From NCBI RefSeq assembly GCF_002252525.1, contig NZ_NNRM01000017.1:124001-188000 (forward strand): DNA of 64,000 nt, read 5' to 3'. Positions 57,048 to 64,000 of the stretch are shown here, one piece after another (within the stretch, counting starts at the first letter, position 1; the number at the start of each line of letters is the position of its first letter). This stretch comes from Brucella pseudogrignonensis. GTDB taxonomy: Bacteria > Pseudomonadota > Alphaproteobacteria > Rhizobiales > Rhizobiaceae. The translations under genes and the position numbers were made by a program. The notes under the pieces were generated by a model that ran no database searches, was not told where the DNA came from, and worked only from the letters and a program-made list of their open reading frames with translations.

Positions 57048-57147
57048 GTGGGAGGTTGGTGGTGGACGAGCCACTCGCCAACCGGGTCAGGTCCGGAAGG
57101 AAGCAGCCCCAACGAGCACGGCACGGGTCATCGTGCCAGCCTCCCAC
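57048..57147 (+). ncRNA. ffs: Signal recognition particle RNA, small (4.5S) type
   Basis: The universally conserved SRP core GGTCAGGTCCGGAAGGAAGC (57085-57104) sits in the apical part. The ends pair as gtgggagg (57048-57055) with cctcccac (57140-57147). The length of about 100 bases matches the bacterial 4.5S RNA that binds Ffh for co-translational membrane targeting. It lies in a short gap directly before dnaX, the usual place in many Rhizobiales. Confidence 0.95.
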
Positions 57148-57270
57148 CTTTCTAAAACGATCATGGCTGTTGATGGTTGATAAGCCATCGCCAAAGCTAC
57201 TTTCGTCTCTGGTCCAAACTGTTTAGAGTTTGTTGATCGGAACAAGCGAACAGAGAGCGGAAGGGTCGCA

Positions 57271-59088
57271 ATGGACACAAAATCCGAAACTGGCGCTTAT
57301 CGCGTTCTCGCCCGCAAGTATCGCCCCCAGAATTTCAATGATCTGATCGGCCAGGAGCCGATGGTCCGCACGCTGAAAAACGCGTTCGAGACTGGTCGTA
57401 TCGCGCAGGCGTGGATGCTGACTGGTGTTCGCGGTGTGGGCAAAACCACAACTGCGCGTATTCTGGCGCGCGCGCTTAATTACAAGACTGATTCTGTCGA
57501 TCAGCCGACGATTGATCTCTCCGTAATGGGTGAGCATTGTCAGGCGATCATGGAAGGCCGCCATGTCGATGTCATCGAGATGGATGCGGCTTCGCATACA
57601 GGTATCGATGATATTCGCGAAATCATCGAACAGGTGCGCTATCGCCCTGTTTCGGCACGCTACAAAGTCTATATCATCGACGAAGTGCACATGCTGTCCA
57701 ATCAGGCCTTCAACGGCTTGTTGAAGACGCTTGAAGAGCCGCCGCCGCATGTGAAATTCATCTTCGCCACCACCGAAATCCGCAAGGTTCCGATCACGGT
57801 TCTATCGCGCTGTCAGCGTTTTGATCTGCGTCGCATCGAATCGGGTACGCTGGCTGCACATCTGAAGCGCATTGCAGAAGCAGAAGCAATCGAAGTCGAT
57901 GACACATCGCTTGCGATGATTGCGCGCGCGGGTGAGGGGTCGGCACGCGATTCGCTCTCCATTTTCGATCAGGCCATCGCGCATGGCGCAGGTCATGTTT
58001 CGGCGGAAGCCGTGCGTTCAATGCTCGGTCTTGCAGACCGCGCGCGCATTATCGATCTCTTTGAGATGATCATGCGTGGGGACGTTGCTGGTGCTTTGAC
58101 CGAATTTCGTGCGCAATATGATGTCGGAGCCGACCCATCGGTCGTGCTGACGGATCTTGCCGATTTCAATCATCTGGTGACACGTCTGCGCTTTACGCCG
58201 GATGTGGCGGAAGATGTATCGCTCTCGGAAGATGAGCGCGTTCGCGGTCGCGATTTTTCGCAGAAGCTGTCGGTGCGCGTGCTGTCTCGGACATGGCAAA
58301 TGCTGCTTAAGGGCATTGCCGAAGTCGATACGGCAACGCGGCCTGTGCAGGCCGCAGAAATGCTGCTGATCCGTCTGGCCCATGCCGCTGATCTGCCAAC
58401 GCTTGATGAAGCACTGCGTGGGCTTGAAAACGGTTCTGCTTCGGTTCCGCGTCCGCAATCTCCAAGCGGCGCAAGGCCAAATGGCGGTTCGCAGCCAGAA
58501 GCGCGCGGCAGTGTTGATGCGGTTTCCGCCTCAACCATGATGCCTGCATCGGGTGGTCCTGCAACAGCCATGCGTCTGGTGGAAACACAGCCGCAGCCGG
58601 TTCAACCGCCCGCACCACAGCAGTTTGTCGATAGCACACCACAGCCTTCGGTTCAGATCAACAGCCTCAATGATATCGTTGCACTGGCTGATAAGTTTCG
58701 CGACATGCAGTTCAAGATTCTGGTCAAGAACTGCGTGCGCCTGTCCTCCATCGCTGCCGGAAGGCTTGAGATTGGTCTGACCGACGATGCACCGAAATCG
58801 CTGCCGAGCGATATTTCGCAGCGCCTGCACAACTGGACCGGCATTCGCTGGGTCGTGACAGTTGCGCGTGACGTTTCGGGGCAAACGGTTGCGGAAGCTG
58901 AAACCGAGCGTCGCGATAACCTCGTGACCGATGCGCGCGCTGATCCCGATGTTGCTGCAATTCTTGCAGCTTTTCCGGGCGCAAAGATAACAGATGTCCG
59001 CATTGCCGTTGCAGAACAGGGCGATGATGACGATATAGACCTTGATACGGTTGAAGACGTGCCCGGCGCGCCTTCTGACGATGATTGA
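57271..59088 (+). CDS. dnaX: DNA polymerase III subunit gamma/tau
   Basis: A 605-residue clamp-loader ATPase. Walker A is GVRGVGKT (52-59), the DExH box is IIDEVH (135-140) and the SRC sensor is at 179-181. After the AAA+ part (to about 360) come a low-complexity Pro/Ser/Gln linker (about 390-460) and a C-terminal domain that should contact the polymerase. Only C90 remains of the four zinc-binding cysteines found in E. coli DnaX. Followed by ybaB and recR as in most bacteria, though a dyad repeat lies between dnaX and ybaB. Confidence 0.95.
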   Translation: MDTKSETGAYRVLARKYRPQNFNDLIGQEPMVRTLKNAFETGRIAQAWMLTGVRGVGKTTTARILARALNYKTDSVDQPTIDLSVMGEHCQAIMEGRHVDVIEMDAASHTGIDDIREIIEQVRYRPVSARYKVYIIDEVHMLSNQAFNGLLKTLEEPPPHVKFIFATTEIRKVPITVLSRCQRFDLRRIESGTLAAHLKRIAEAEAIEVDDTSLAMIARAGEGSARDSLSIFDQAIAHGAGHVSAEAVRSMLGLADRARIIDLFEMIMRGDVAGALTEFRAQYDVGADPSVVLTDLADFNHLVTRLRFTPDVAEDVSLSEDERVRGRDFSQKLSVRVLSRTWQMLLKGIAEVDTATRPVQAAEMLLIRLAHAADLPTLDEALRGLENGSASVPRPQSPSGARPNGGSQPEARGSVDAVSASTMMPASGGPATAMRLVETQPQPVQPPAPQQFVDSTPQPSVQINSLNDIVALADKFRDMQFKILVKNCVRLSSIAAGRLEIGLTDDAPKSLPSDISQRLHNWTGIRWVVTVARDVSGQTVAEAETERRDNLVTDARADPDVAAILAAFPGAKITDVRIAVAEQGDDDDIDLDTVEDVPGAPSDDD

Positions 59089-59093
59089 ATTTT

Positions 59094-59144
59094 AGAGCGC
59101 ATCCCGAAAAGTGCGAAGCGGTTTTCGGAGTGAGATGCGCGTTC
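59094..59144. repeat. RIME-like dyad repeat, copy 2
   Basis: It fills the dnaX-ybaB gap. The 26-base core (59103-59128) is identical to 19299-19324. Outer arms gcgcat (59097-59102) and atgcgc (59135-59140) extend the hairpin. It lies inside a normally uninterrupted operon and could act as an RNA stem-loop between dnaX and ybaB. Confidence 0.78.
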
Positions 59145-59165
59145 AAAAAATGATGGAGTGAACCC

Positions 59166-59489
59166 ATGCGTGACATGATGGGCATGATGAAACAGGCAAA
59201 GGAACTGCAGGCCAAGATGAAGGCCATGCAGGACGAGATTGCCAATCTTGAAGCGACCGCTTCTTCCGGTGGCGGTCTGGTTACAGTCACGCTTTCGGGC
59301 AAGGGCACTTTGTCGGCTCTTCGCATCGATCCTTCGCTTGCCAAGGAAGACGAGGTCGAAATCCTCGAAGACCTGATCATTGCAGCTCATAATGATGCCA
59401 AGGCGAAGCTCGAAGCTGAAATGGCTGAAAAGACCCAGTCGCTCACCGCCGGTCTGCCAATTCCTCCGGGCTTCAAGCTGCCGTTTTAA
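59166..59489 (+). CDS. ybaB: YbaB/EbfC family nucleoid-associated protein
   Basis: A 107-residue small DNA-binding protein. The N-terminal helix [22 protein letters not shown] and the central [27 protein letters not shown] are the family signature. The C-terminal end is [12 protein letters not shown]. Dimers bind and bridge DNA without strong sequence specificity. It sits between dnaX and recR, a pairing kept across bacteria and suggestive of a role in repair or replication. The stop codon is part of an inverted repeat with 59582-59593. Confidence 0.95.
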   Translation: MRDMMGMMKQAKELQAKMKAMQDEIANLEATASSGGGLVTVTLSGKGTLSALRIDPSLAKEDEVEILEDLIIAAHNDAKAKLEAEMAEKTQSLTAGLPIPPGFKLPF

Positions 59490-59593
59490 GGCAGTAAGTG
59501 AATAAGGCAGTAGGGCAGTAAGTTTTATTTGCTCAAAGCCCTGCTGCCTGCATTTTCCCTATTGCCTTACTCCCCTATTGCCTTACTGCCTTA
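59487..59593. repeat. Inverted and direct repeat block between ybaB and recR
   Basis: taaggcagtaag (59487-59498) is repeated in inverted form at 59582-59593. GGCAGTA occurs three times on the left side (59490, 59506, 59514). On the right, a 15-base direct repeat ccctattgccttact occurs at 59557-59571 and 59573-59587. The whole 108-base gap is thus a long imperfect hairpin. Confidence 0.75.
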
Positions 59594-59597
59594 AATC

Positions 59598-60203
59598 ATG
59601 TCCAAACGTATAGCTGGTCCCGAGATTGAACGTCTGATCCAACTTCTGGCCCGTGTGCCGGGATTGGGGCCGCGTTCTGCGCGTCGTGCGGCGTTGCACT
59701 TGATCAAGAAAAAAGAGGCGCTTCTGGTGCCGCTTGGCGGTGCCATGCAAGAGGCAGCTGAAAAAGTCCGCATCTGCTCATGTTGCGGTAATGTTGATAC
59801 TTCTGACCCCTGCACCATTTGCACTGATGCTCGTCGTGATCCGACAACGCTGATCGTCGTGGAAGATGTGTCCGACCTCTGGGCGCTTGAACGCGCGGGC
59901 ACCATGAATGTGCGCTATCATGTGCTGGGCGGTCGCCTTTCGCCTCTGGATGGCATTGGCCCGGATGATCTCAACATCAAAGGGCTGGTCGAGCGCGTTG
60001 CAACGGGTGACATCAAGGAAGTGATTCTCGCAGTGAATGCCACAGTCGAAGGCCAGACGACAGCGCATTACATCACCGATCAGCTGATGAATTTTGAAGT
60101 CCGTGTAACACGGCTTGCGCATGGCGTTCCTGTTGGCGGTGAGCTTGATTACCTCGATGAAGGAACGCTTGCGGCTGCATTGCGAGCGCGAACGACACTT
60201 TAA
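59598..60203 (+). CDS. recR: Recombination protein RecR
   Basis: A 201-residue RecR. The N-terminal helix-hairpin-helix [18 protein letters not shown] is followed by a zinc finger [16 protein letters not shown] and the Toprim domain with [15 protein letters not shown]. The Walker-like C-terminus [22 protein letters not shown] ends the protein. RecR works with RecF and RecO in gap repair. ATG 59598 is immediately after the repeat block; the ribosome site lies within or next to that structure. Confidence 0.97.
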   Translation: MSKRIAGPEIERLIQLLARVPGLGPRSARRAALHLIKKKEALLVPLGGAMQEAAEKVRICSCCGNVDTSDPCTICTDARRDPTTLIVVEDVSDLWALERAGTMNVRYHVLGGRLSPLDGIGPDDLNIKGLVERVATGDIKEVILAVNATVEGQTTAHYITDQLMNFEVRVTRLAHGVPVGGELDYLDEGTLAAALRARTTL

Positions 60204-60233
60204 TCTTCAATTATTCTGTTTTGGGAGACGTGT

Positions 60234-61493
60234 ATGAAGGCTGCATTCTGGAAGCGAGGCCTGACCACGGCTCTTTGTGTGGCTGCGTCCCTATCTGCAG
60301 CGCCTTCTTTTGCAGCTCCCTCTAAAGCGCAGGTTGAGAGCCAGTATCGCAACTGGATCGAAAAAGACCTCTGGCCCGAAGCAAAGGCGGCAGGTGTTTC
60401 ACGCCCTGTTTTTGAGCAGGCTTTTGCAGGTGTTACGATCAACTGGAAGCTGCCTGATCTTGTCATTCCGGGCGAAAAGCCAACAACGCCGAAAGAGCAG
60501 AAACAGGCGGAGTTCGGCGCGCCGGGCAAATATTTCAATGCCAAAACGATTGGTTCTGTCACAAGCGGCGGCAAAGCGCGGCTTGGTCAGAATGCAAGCC
60601 TGCTTAAAAGCATTGAGCAGCAATATGGCGTGCCGGGCCGCATCGTTGTGGCAATCTGGGGGCGCGAATCGGGCTTTGGCACGGTCAAAATTCCGTACAA
60701 TGCCTTTGAAGTACTAGGCACCAAGGCCTTCATGGCAACGCGCAAGGAAATGTTCCGCAAAGAGCTGATTGCAGCACTCCAGATCACCTCACGCGGCTAC
60801 ATCTCCAATGGTTCGATGAAAAGCTCGTGGGCGGGTGCGCTGGGTCAGCCGCAATTCATGCCGACATCCTATCTCAAACATGCTGTTGATTTTGATGGTG
60901 ATGGCAAGCGAGACATCTGGAATTCGGTGCCCGATACGCTTGGCTCCATCGCCAATTATCTAAAAATCCATGGCTGGCAGGCCGGACGTGACTGGGGCTA
61001 TGAAGTCAATGTGCCTCAGAATATTTCGTGTTCTCTGGAAGGGCCAGACCAGGGTAAGACATTTGCCGAATGGGCAAAGCTTGGTATCTCCCGCACCAAC
61101 GGCAAGGCGTTTCCGGCCAATGAAATGCGCGGCGAGGGCTTTCTGCTCATGCCCGCTGGTCGTTATGGACCGGCCTTTATCGTGACGCCGAATTTCTACG
61201 TCATCAAAGATTACAATATGAGCGATCTCTATGCGCTCTTCATCGGTCATGTTGGCGACCGTATTGCCTATGGCGCGGGTGATTTCCAGACGCAATGGGG
61301 CAATGTCGGCACCATGTATCGCTCCGACATTCTGGCGATGCAGAAGCGTATGCAGGCGCAGGGTTACGATGTTGGTAAGGCCGATGGTCTTCCGGGCTTC
61401 AAAACCCGTCGTTCGATTGGTCTTTGGCAGTCAAAGAATGGGCTGGCACCAACCTGCTTTACCCAGCCTGAACTGGTTAAATCCATTCGCTAA
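60234..61493 (+). CDS. Lytic murein transglycosylase (MltB family) with peptidoglycan-binding domain
   Basis: A 419-residue exported enzyme. The signal peptide is residues 1-27 (ending SFA-A), with no lipobox, so it is periplasmic and soluble. The SLT_2 catalytic domain (about 35-330) has catalytic E145 in AIWGRESGFGT and WAGALGQPQFMPTSYL. A C-terminal peptidoglycan-binding module (about 360-415, LAMQKRMQAQGYDVGKADGL) ends it. It cleaves the glycan strand to 1,6-anhydro muropeptides. It lies 30 bases after recR and has its own terminator. Confidence 0.9.
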   Translation: MKAAFWKRGLTTALCVAASLSAAPSFAAPSKAQVESQYRNWIEKDLWPEAKAAGVSRPVFEQAFAGVTINWKLPDLVIPGEKPTTPKEQKQAEFGAPGKYFNAKTIGSVTSGGKARLGQNASLLKSIEQQYGVPGRIVVAIWGRESGFGTVKIPYNAFEVLGTKAFMATRKEMFRKELIAALQITSRGYISNGSMKSSWAGALGQPQFMPTSYLKHAVDFDGDGKRDIWNSVPDTLGSIANYLKIHGWQAGRDWGYEVNVPQNISCSLEGPDQGKTFAEWAKLGISRTNGKAFPANEMRGEGFLLMPAGRYGPAFIVTPNFYVIKDYNMSDLYALFIGHVGDRIAYGAGDFQTQWGNVGTMYRSDILAMQKRMQAQGYDVGKADGLPGFKTRRSIGLWQSKNGLAPTCFTQPELVKSIR

Positions 61494-61500
61494 AGTGAAT

Positions 61501-61535
61501 TGCCGGGAGCCAAAGCTCCCGGCATCAATCTTTTA
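61501..61535 (+). terminator. Intrinsic terminator after the transglycosylase gene
   Basis: A perfect 10-bp stem, tgccgggagc (61501-61510) with gctcccggca (61515-61524), loop caaa, then caatctttt. It sits between convergent genes, so it may also affect fdhA. Confidence 0.8.
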
Positions 61536-62723
61536 AGCAGCCTTTGTCAGCATACCGTGCGGGTCGAGTACGAATTTCTTCGCCACCCCGTGATCAAAGC
61601 TTTCATAGCCTTGCGGCGCTTCTTCCAATGAAATCACCTGCGCATTGACGATATCGGCAATGTTCAGACGGCCATGCAGAATAGCCTGCATGAGTTGGCG
61701 GTTATATTTAACCACCGGAGTCTGACCGGTATGGAAAGATTGTGCCTTTGCCCAGCCGAGGCCAAAGCGCAGAGACAGGCTTCCCTGCTTGGCAGCACTG
61801 TCGACAGCGCCCGGATCTTCGGTCACGTAAAGACCCGGAATGCCAATGGAGCCTGCCGGGCGGGTGATTTCCATCATCTGGTTCAGAACAATGGCCGGTT
61901 GTTCGCCACCACTATGGCCGCGGGCCTCAAAGCCAACCGCGTCAATGGCGCTGTCCACTTCGTTGCTGCCAGTCACTTCGGCAATCATATCGCCAAGGCG
62001 ATCACTGGCTGAAAGGTCAATCGGCTCGAAACCGACCTTGCGGGCATGTTCCAGCCGCTCCTTGTTGAAGTCGCCGACCATGACGACCGCAGCACCTAAG
62101 ATGCGAGCAGATGCGGCCGCAGCAAGCCCAACAGGACCAGCACCCGCCACATAGACGATTGAGCCTACGCCGACGCCTGCCTTCACCGCCCCGTGGAAAC
62201 CGGTGGGCAGAATATCGGACAGCATGGTCAGATCGCGAATTTTCTCAATGGCCTGTTCGCGGTCCGGGAATTTCAGCAGATTGAAGTCGGCATAAGGCAC
62301 CATGACATAGCGTGCCTGTCCGCCGATCCAGCCGCCCATATCGACGTAGCCATAAGCGCCGCCAGCGCGTGATGGATTGACGGTAAGGCAAACGCCGGTG
62401 TCCTGCGACTTGCAGCAACGGCAGCGCCCGCAGGCGACATTGAACGGTACGGATACGATGTCGCCAACTTCGAGCATTTCGACATCGCTGCCTTTTTCAA
62501 TCACTTCGCCGGTGATCTCATGGCCGAGCACAAGGCCGGGCATTGCGGTGGTACGACCACGCACCATGTGCTGGTCTGAGCCGCAAATATTGGTGGTGAT
62601 CACTTTCAGGATGACGGCGTGGTCCAGCTTGCGCCCATCGGGAGCGCTCAACACCGGATCATCAATATCTCGAACTTCGACTTTACCCGGGCGCATATAT
62701 ACAACGCCTCTATTCCTGCTCAT
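61533..62723 (-). CDS. fdhA: Glutathione-independent formaldehyde dehydrogenase (zinc alcohol dehydrogenase family)
   Basis: A 396-residue medium-chain dehydrogenase, the length of Pseudomonas putida formaldehyde dehydrogenase. Catalytic zinc ligands are C47 (NICGSDQH) and H68 (LGHEITGE). Structural zinc uses C98, C101, C104 and C112. The NAD fold has VYVAGAGPVGLAAAASARILG. It oxidises formaldehyde with tightly bound NAD in that family. ATG 62723 follows GGAGGAGG; the frame to 62768 would include a perfect palindrome and is rejected. A LysR gene lies directly upstream. Confidence 0.88.
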   Translation of the reverse strand: MSRNRGVVYMRPGKVEVRDIDDPVLSAPDGRKLDHAVILKVITTNICGSDQHMVRGRTTAMPGLVLGHEITGEVIEKGSDVEMLEVGDIVSVPFNVACGRCRCCKSQDTGVCLTVNPSRAGGAYGYVDMGGWIGGQARYVMVPYADFNLLKFPDREQAIEKIRDLTMLSDILPTGFHGAVKAGVGVGSIVYVAGAGPVGLAAAASARILGAAVVMVGDFNKERLEHARKVGFEPIDLSASDRLGDMIAEVTGSNEVDSAIDAVGFEARGHSGGEQPAIVLNQMMEITRPAGSIGIPGLYVTEDPGAVDSAAKQGSLSLRFGLGWAKAQSFHTGQTPVVKYNRQLMQAILHGRLNIADIVNAQVISLEEAPQGYESFDHGVAKKFVLDPHGMLTKAA

Positions 62724-62744
62724 GTCTACCTCCTCCAGATCGAC

Positions 62745-62768
62745 GTGCGGATCGGTCCCGATCCGCAC
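62745..62768 (-). promoter_or_regulatory. Perfect 11-bp inverted repeat upstream of fdhA
   Basis: gtgcggatcgg (62745-62755) and ccgatccgcac (62758-62768) pair without mismatch around a 2-base centre. It begins 22 bases before the fdhA ATG and just behind the ribosome site. With a 2-base centre it suits a dimeric protein better than an RNA hairpin. Confidence 0.6.
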
Positions 62769-62819
62769 ATAGTGGGCCGGGATGTGCGGGGATATACCCG
62801 TGGAAGAAGCGTACAGTGG

Positions 62820-63737
62820 TTAACGGTCGGAGAGTTGTCCTGTGCGCGACATGTCCGGTTCTCTCATCAGCATGTCAGCGAAAGATTTAAGCGCCTTTGT
62901 CTGATAGCGGTCATTATGCGACAGCATCAGAAACTGGCGTTGTGGGAGAGTAAAATCGGCCTTGACGAGTGTGCCTGCTGCAAGATGCGGTGCTGCGACG
63001 AGTTCCGAAATTGCAGTCACGTAGTTGCCGGAAAGTACGGCTGAACAGATTGCCTCATTGGAAGGCAATTCAAGTGCAATGTTAAGACGCGCAGGATTGT
63101 AACCCGCAACCCGCATCGCATCTTCAAACACGCTACGAGTGCCTGACCCATGTTCACGCAATATCCATTGGCCGCTGAACAACGTATCCCATGTGAGTTT
63201 AGCGGCAGTGCACCATTCATGGGCAGGGCCTGTGACAACGATAAGCTCATCCGTTCCAACCTTGCGCATCGAGAGGGCGGGAGCTCGCACAGCGCCTTCC
63301 ACGAGACCGATATCCGCCAGTCCTTCTTGCGTGGCCTGCGTGACACTCTCGGTATTCCCGAGCGTCAGGCGCAAGTCGATCATCGGATGTGTCGCATGAA
63401 ACTGTGCCAGATAAGGCGGTAGCCAGTAACTCGCGATGGTCTGGCTGGCATGGATCGTAAGAATTCCGCGTTTGCCGCCGCCAAGTTCTGAAAGCATACG
63501 CTCGGCCGATTGCGCACGGGCCAGCGTCGCGCGCGCTTCATCCAGAAATATGCGACCATCGCCGGTCAGCTCGATACGCCGACCGATGCGGTTGAAAAGC
63601 ATCGCGCCATAGCGTTCTTCGAGCGTGCGAATGGCCGAACTCACTGCCGATGGCGTGAGATTAAGCGCTTCTGAGGCGCGGGTGAGGTGTTCGCGCTCGG
63701 CCACTTCGATGAAAATACGCAGTTGTTCCAGTGTCAT
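62820..63737 (-). CDS. LysR-family transcriptional regulator (YeiE/CysB-like)
   Basis: A 305-residue LysR regulator. The winged helix reads LRIFIEVAEREHLTRASEALNLTPSAVSSAIRTLEERYG. The effector domain (about 90-295) belongs to the CbbR/YeiE-like group (SGQWILREHGSGTRSVFE). The gene is divergent from a YeiH-type membrane protein at 63841, the same pairing as yeiE-yeiH in E. coli. It also lies 97 bases upstream of fdhA on the same strand. A TTCGAT-ttt-ATCGAA dyad is 12 bases before its start. YeiH-like genes are likely targets. Confidence 0.88.
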   Translation of the reverse strand: MTLEQLRIFIEVAEREHLTRASEALNLTPSAVSSAIRTLEERYGAMLFNRIGRRIELTGDGRIFLDEARATLARAQSAERMLSELGGGKRGILTIHASQTIASYWLPPYLAQFHATHPMIDLRLTLGNTESVTQATQEGLADIGLVEGAVRAPALSMRKVGTDELIVVTGPAHEWCTAAKLTWDTLFSGQWILREHGSGTRSVFEDAMRVAGYNPARLNIALELPSNEAICSAVLSGNYVTAISELVAAPHLAAGTLVKADFTLPQRQFLMLSHNDRYQTKALKSFADMLMREPDMSRTGQLSDR

Positions 63738-63748
63738 AGCTTCAATCG

Positions 63749-63763
63749 TTCGATTTTATCGAA
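63749..63763. promoter_or_regulatory. LysR-type dyad in the divergent regulator/yeiH region
   Basis: TTCGAT-ttt-ATCGAA is a perfect 6-bp inverted repeat containing the T-N11-A pattern of LysR operators. It is placed 12 bases before the LysR start and 78 bases before the divergent gene, as expected for autoregulation plus activation. Confidence 0.6.
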
Positions 63764-63840
63764 TGAATTATGCCATATTATGCGATGGAATGAACAGAAG
63801 ATTTAGCGCATCTCATTGGAAAATATTTCTCAAGATTTGA

Positions 63841-64000
63841 ATGCTGATTCCGATGACCACCGCAACTGCCACAAAATTTCAGAACATTCTCCCCGGGCTT
63901 GCACTTAGCCTTGCTGTTTCGGCTGTGGCGATCGGGCTTGAAAAGATTGAGGAGCATTATACCGGGAAAGCTTGGCTAGAAGCGCTGGTGCTGGCGATTC
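63841..64000 (+). CDS. YeiH/UPF0324-family membrane protein, 3' end missing
   Basis: The frame opened by ATG 63841 runs to the window end: MLIPMTTATATKFQNILPGL then ALSLAVSAVAIGLEKIEEHY and a second hydrophobic run. ATG 63853 is an alternative start. FQNILPGLALSLAVSAVAIG resembles the first membrane segment of UPF0324 (YeiH) proteins, putative sulfate or sulfonate exporters. The divergent LysR gene supports this. Only 53 codons are visible, so the call is tentative. Confidence 0.6.
   Translation, partial: MLIPMTTATATKFQNILPGLALSLAVSAVAIGLEKIEEHYTGKAWLEALVLAI

Overview
The window is a stretch of alphaproteobacterial core chromosome. Gene content, gene order and protein sequence point to the Brucellaceae, an Ochrobactrum-like or Brucella-like chromosome I. 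The pointers are: a rim/ols/mia/ybeZ-ybeY-corC-lnt run, a fabA-fabB-fabI cluster divergent from a Fur-family Irr regulator, mutM-enoyl-CoA hydratase-rpsT-dnaA-dnaN-recF in one line, a Yej peptide transporter with two binding proteins, and small dyad repeats with the 'gaagcggtttt' core common in Rhizobiales. The assignment to family is inference from remembered gene order and protein similarity. No 16S gene or tRNA gene is present to confirm it.

Layout. 1-7948: end of tsaB, rimI, an OlsA/PlsC acyltransferase, miaB, then phoH-ybeY-corC-lnt. 8094-10778: a helix-turn-helix regulator, metK and trmB. 10811-21779: the transcription/translation super-cluster rimP-nusA-ylxR-infB-rbfA-truB-rpsO-pnp, with a promoter and terminator-like leader in front of rimP and dyads between several genes. 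21868-25677: rsmC facing the reverse-strand fabA-fabB-fabI unit. 25920-33804: irr, an orphan MetQ-like binding protein, GNAT, SH3, 2-hydroxyacid dehydrogenase, alpha/beta hydrolase, a MarR-NlpC/P60 pair, an M17 aminopeptidase and a tiny Flp-type pilin gene. 34007-42036: mutM, enoyl-CoA hydratase, rpsT, a 900-base gene-free dnaA upstream region, dnaA, dnaN, recF, moeB. 42033-45139: a GNAT gene, the two separate subunits of an aconitase X enzyme, and a convergent GhrA-like dehydrogenase. 45136-52848: yejF-yejE-yejB and two yejA paralogues on the reverse strand. 52992-57047: membrane-anchored cytochrome c, kdsB, pheA, nudC and a HIT protein. 57048-61493: SRP RNA, dnaX, ybaB, recR and a lytic transglycosylase. 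61533-64000: glutathione-independent formaldehyde dehydrogenase, a LysR regulator, and the start of a divergent YeiH-type membrane protein.

Most genes form short, tightly packed operons. ATGA or GTGA overlaps occur at rimI/olsA, moeB/GNAT, both acnX genes, yejB/E/F/ghrA and marR/nlpC.

I found no phage, IS element, CRISPR array, toxin-antitoxin pair or defence island, and no stretch of obviously foreign composition. The less-explained signals are small: a 9-codon reading frame with a perfect ribosome site, an orphan Flp-like pilin, a perfect 11-bp inverted repeat in front of fdhA, a three-dyad region in front of infB, an unusual repeat block between ybaB and recR, and the split aconitase X operon.
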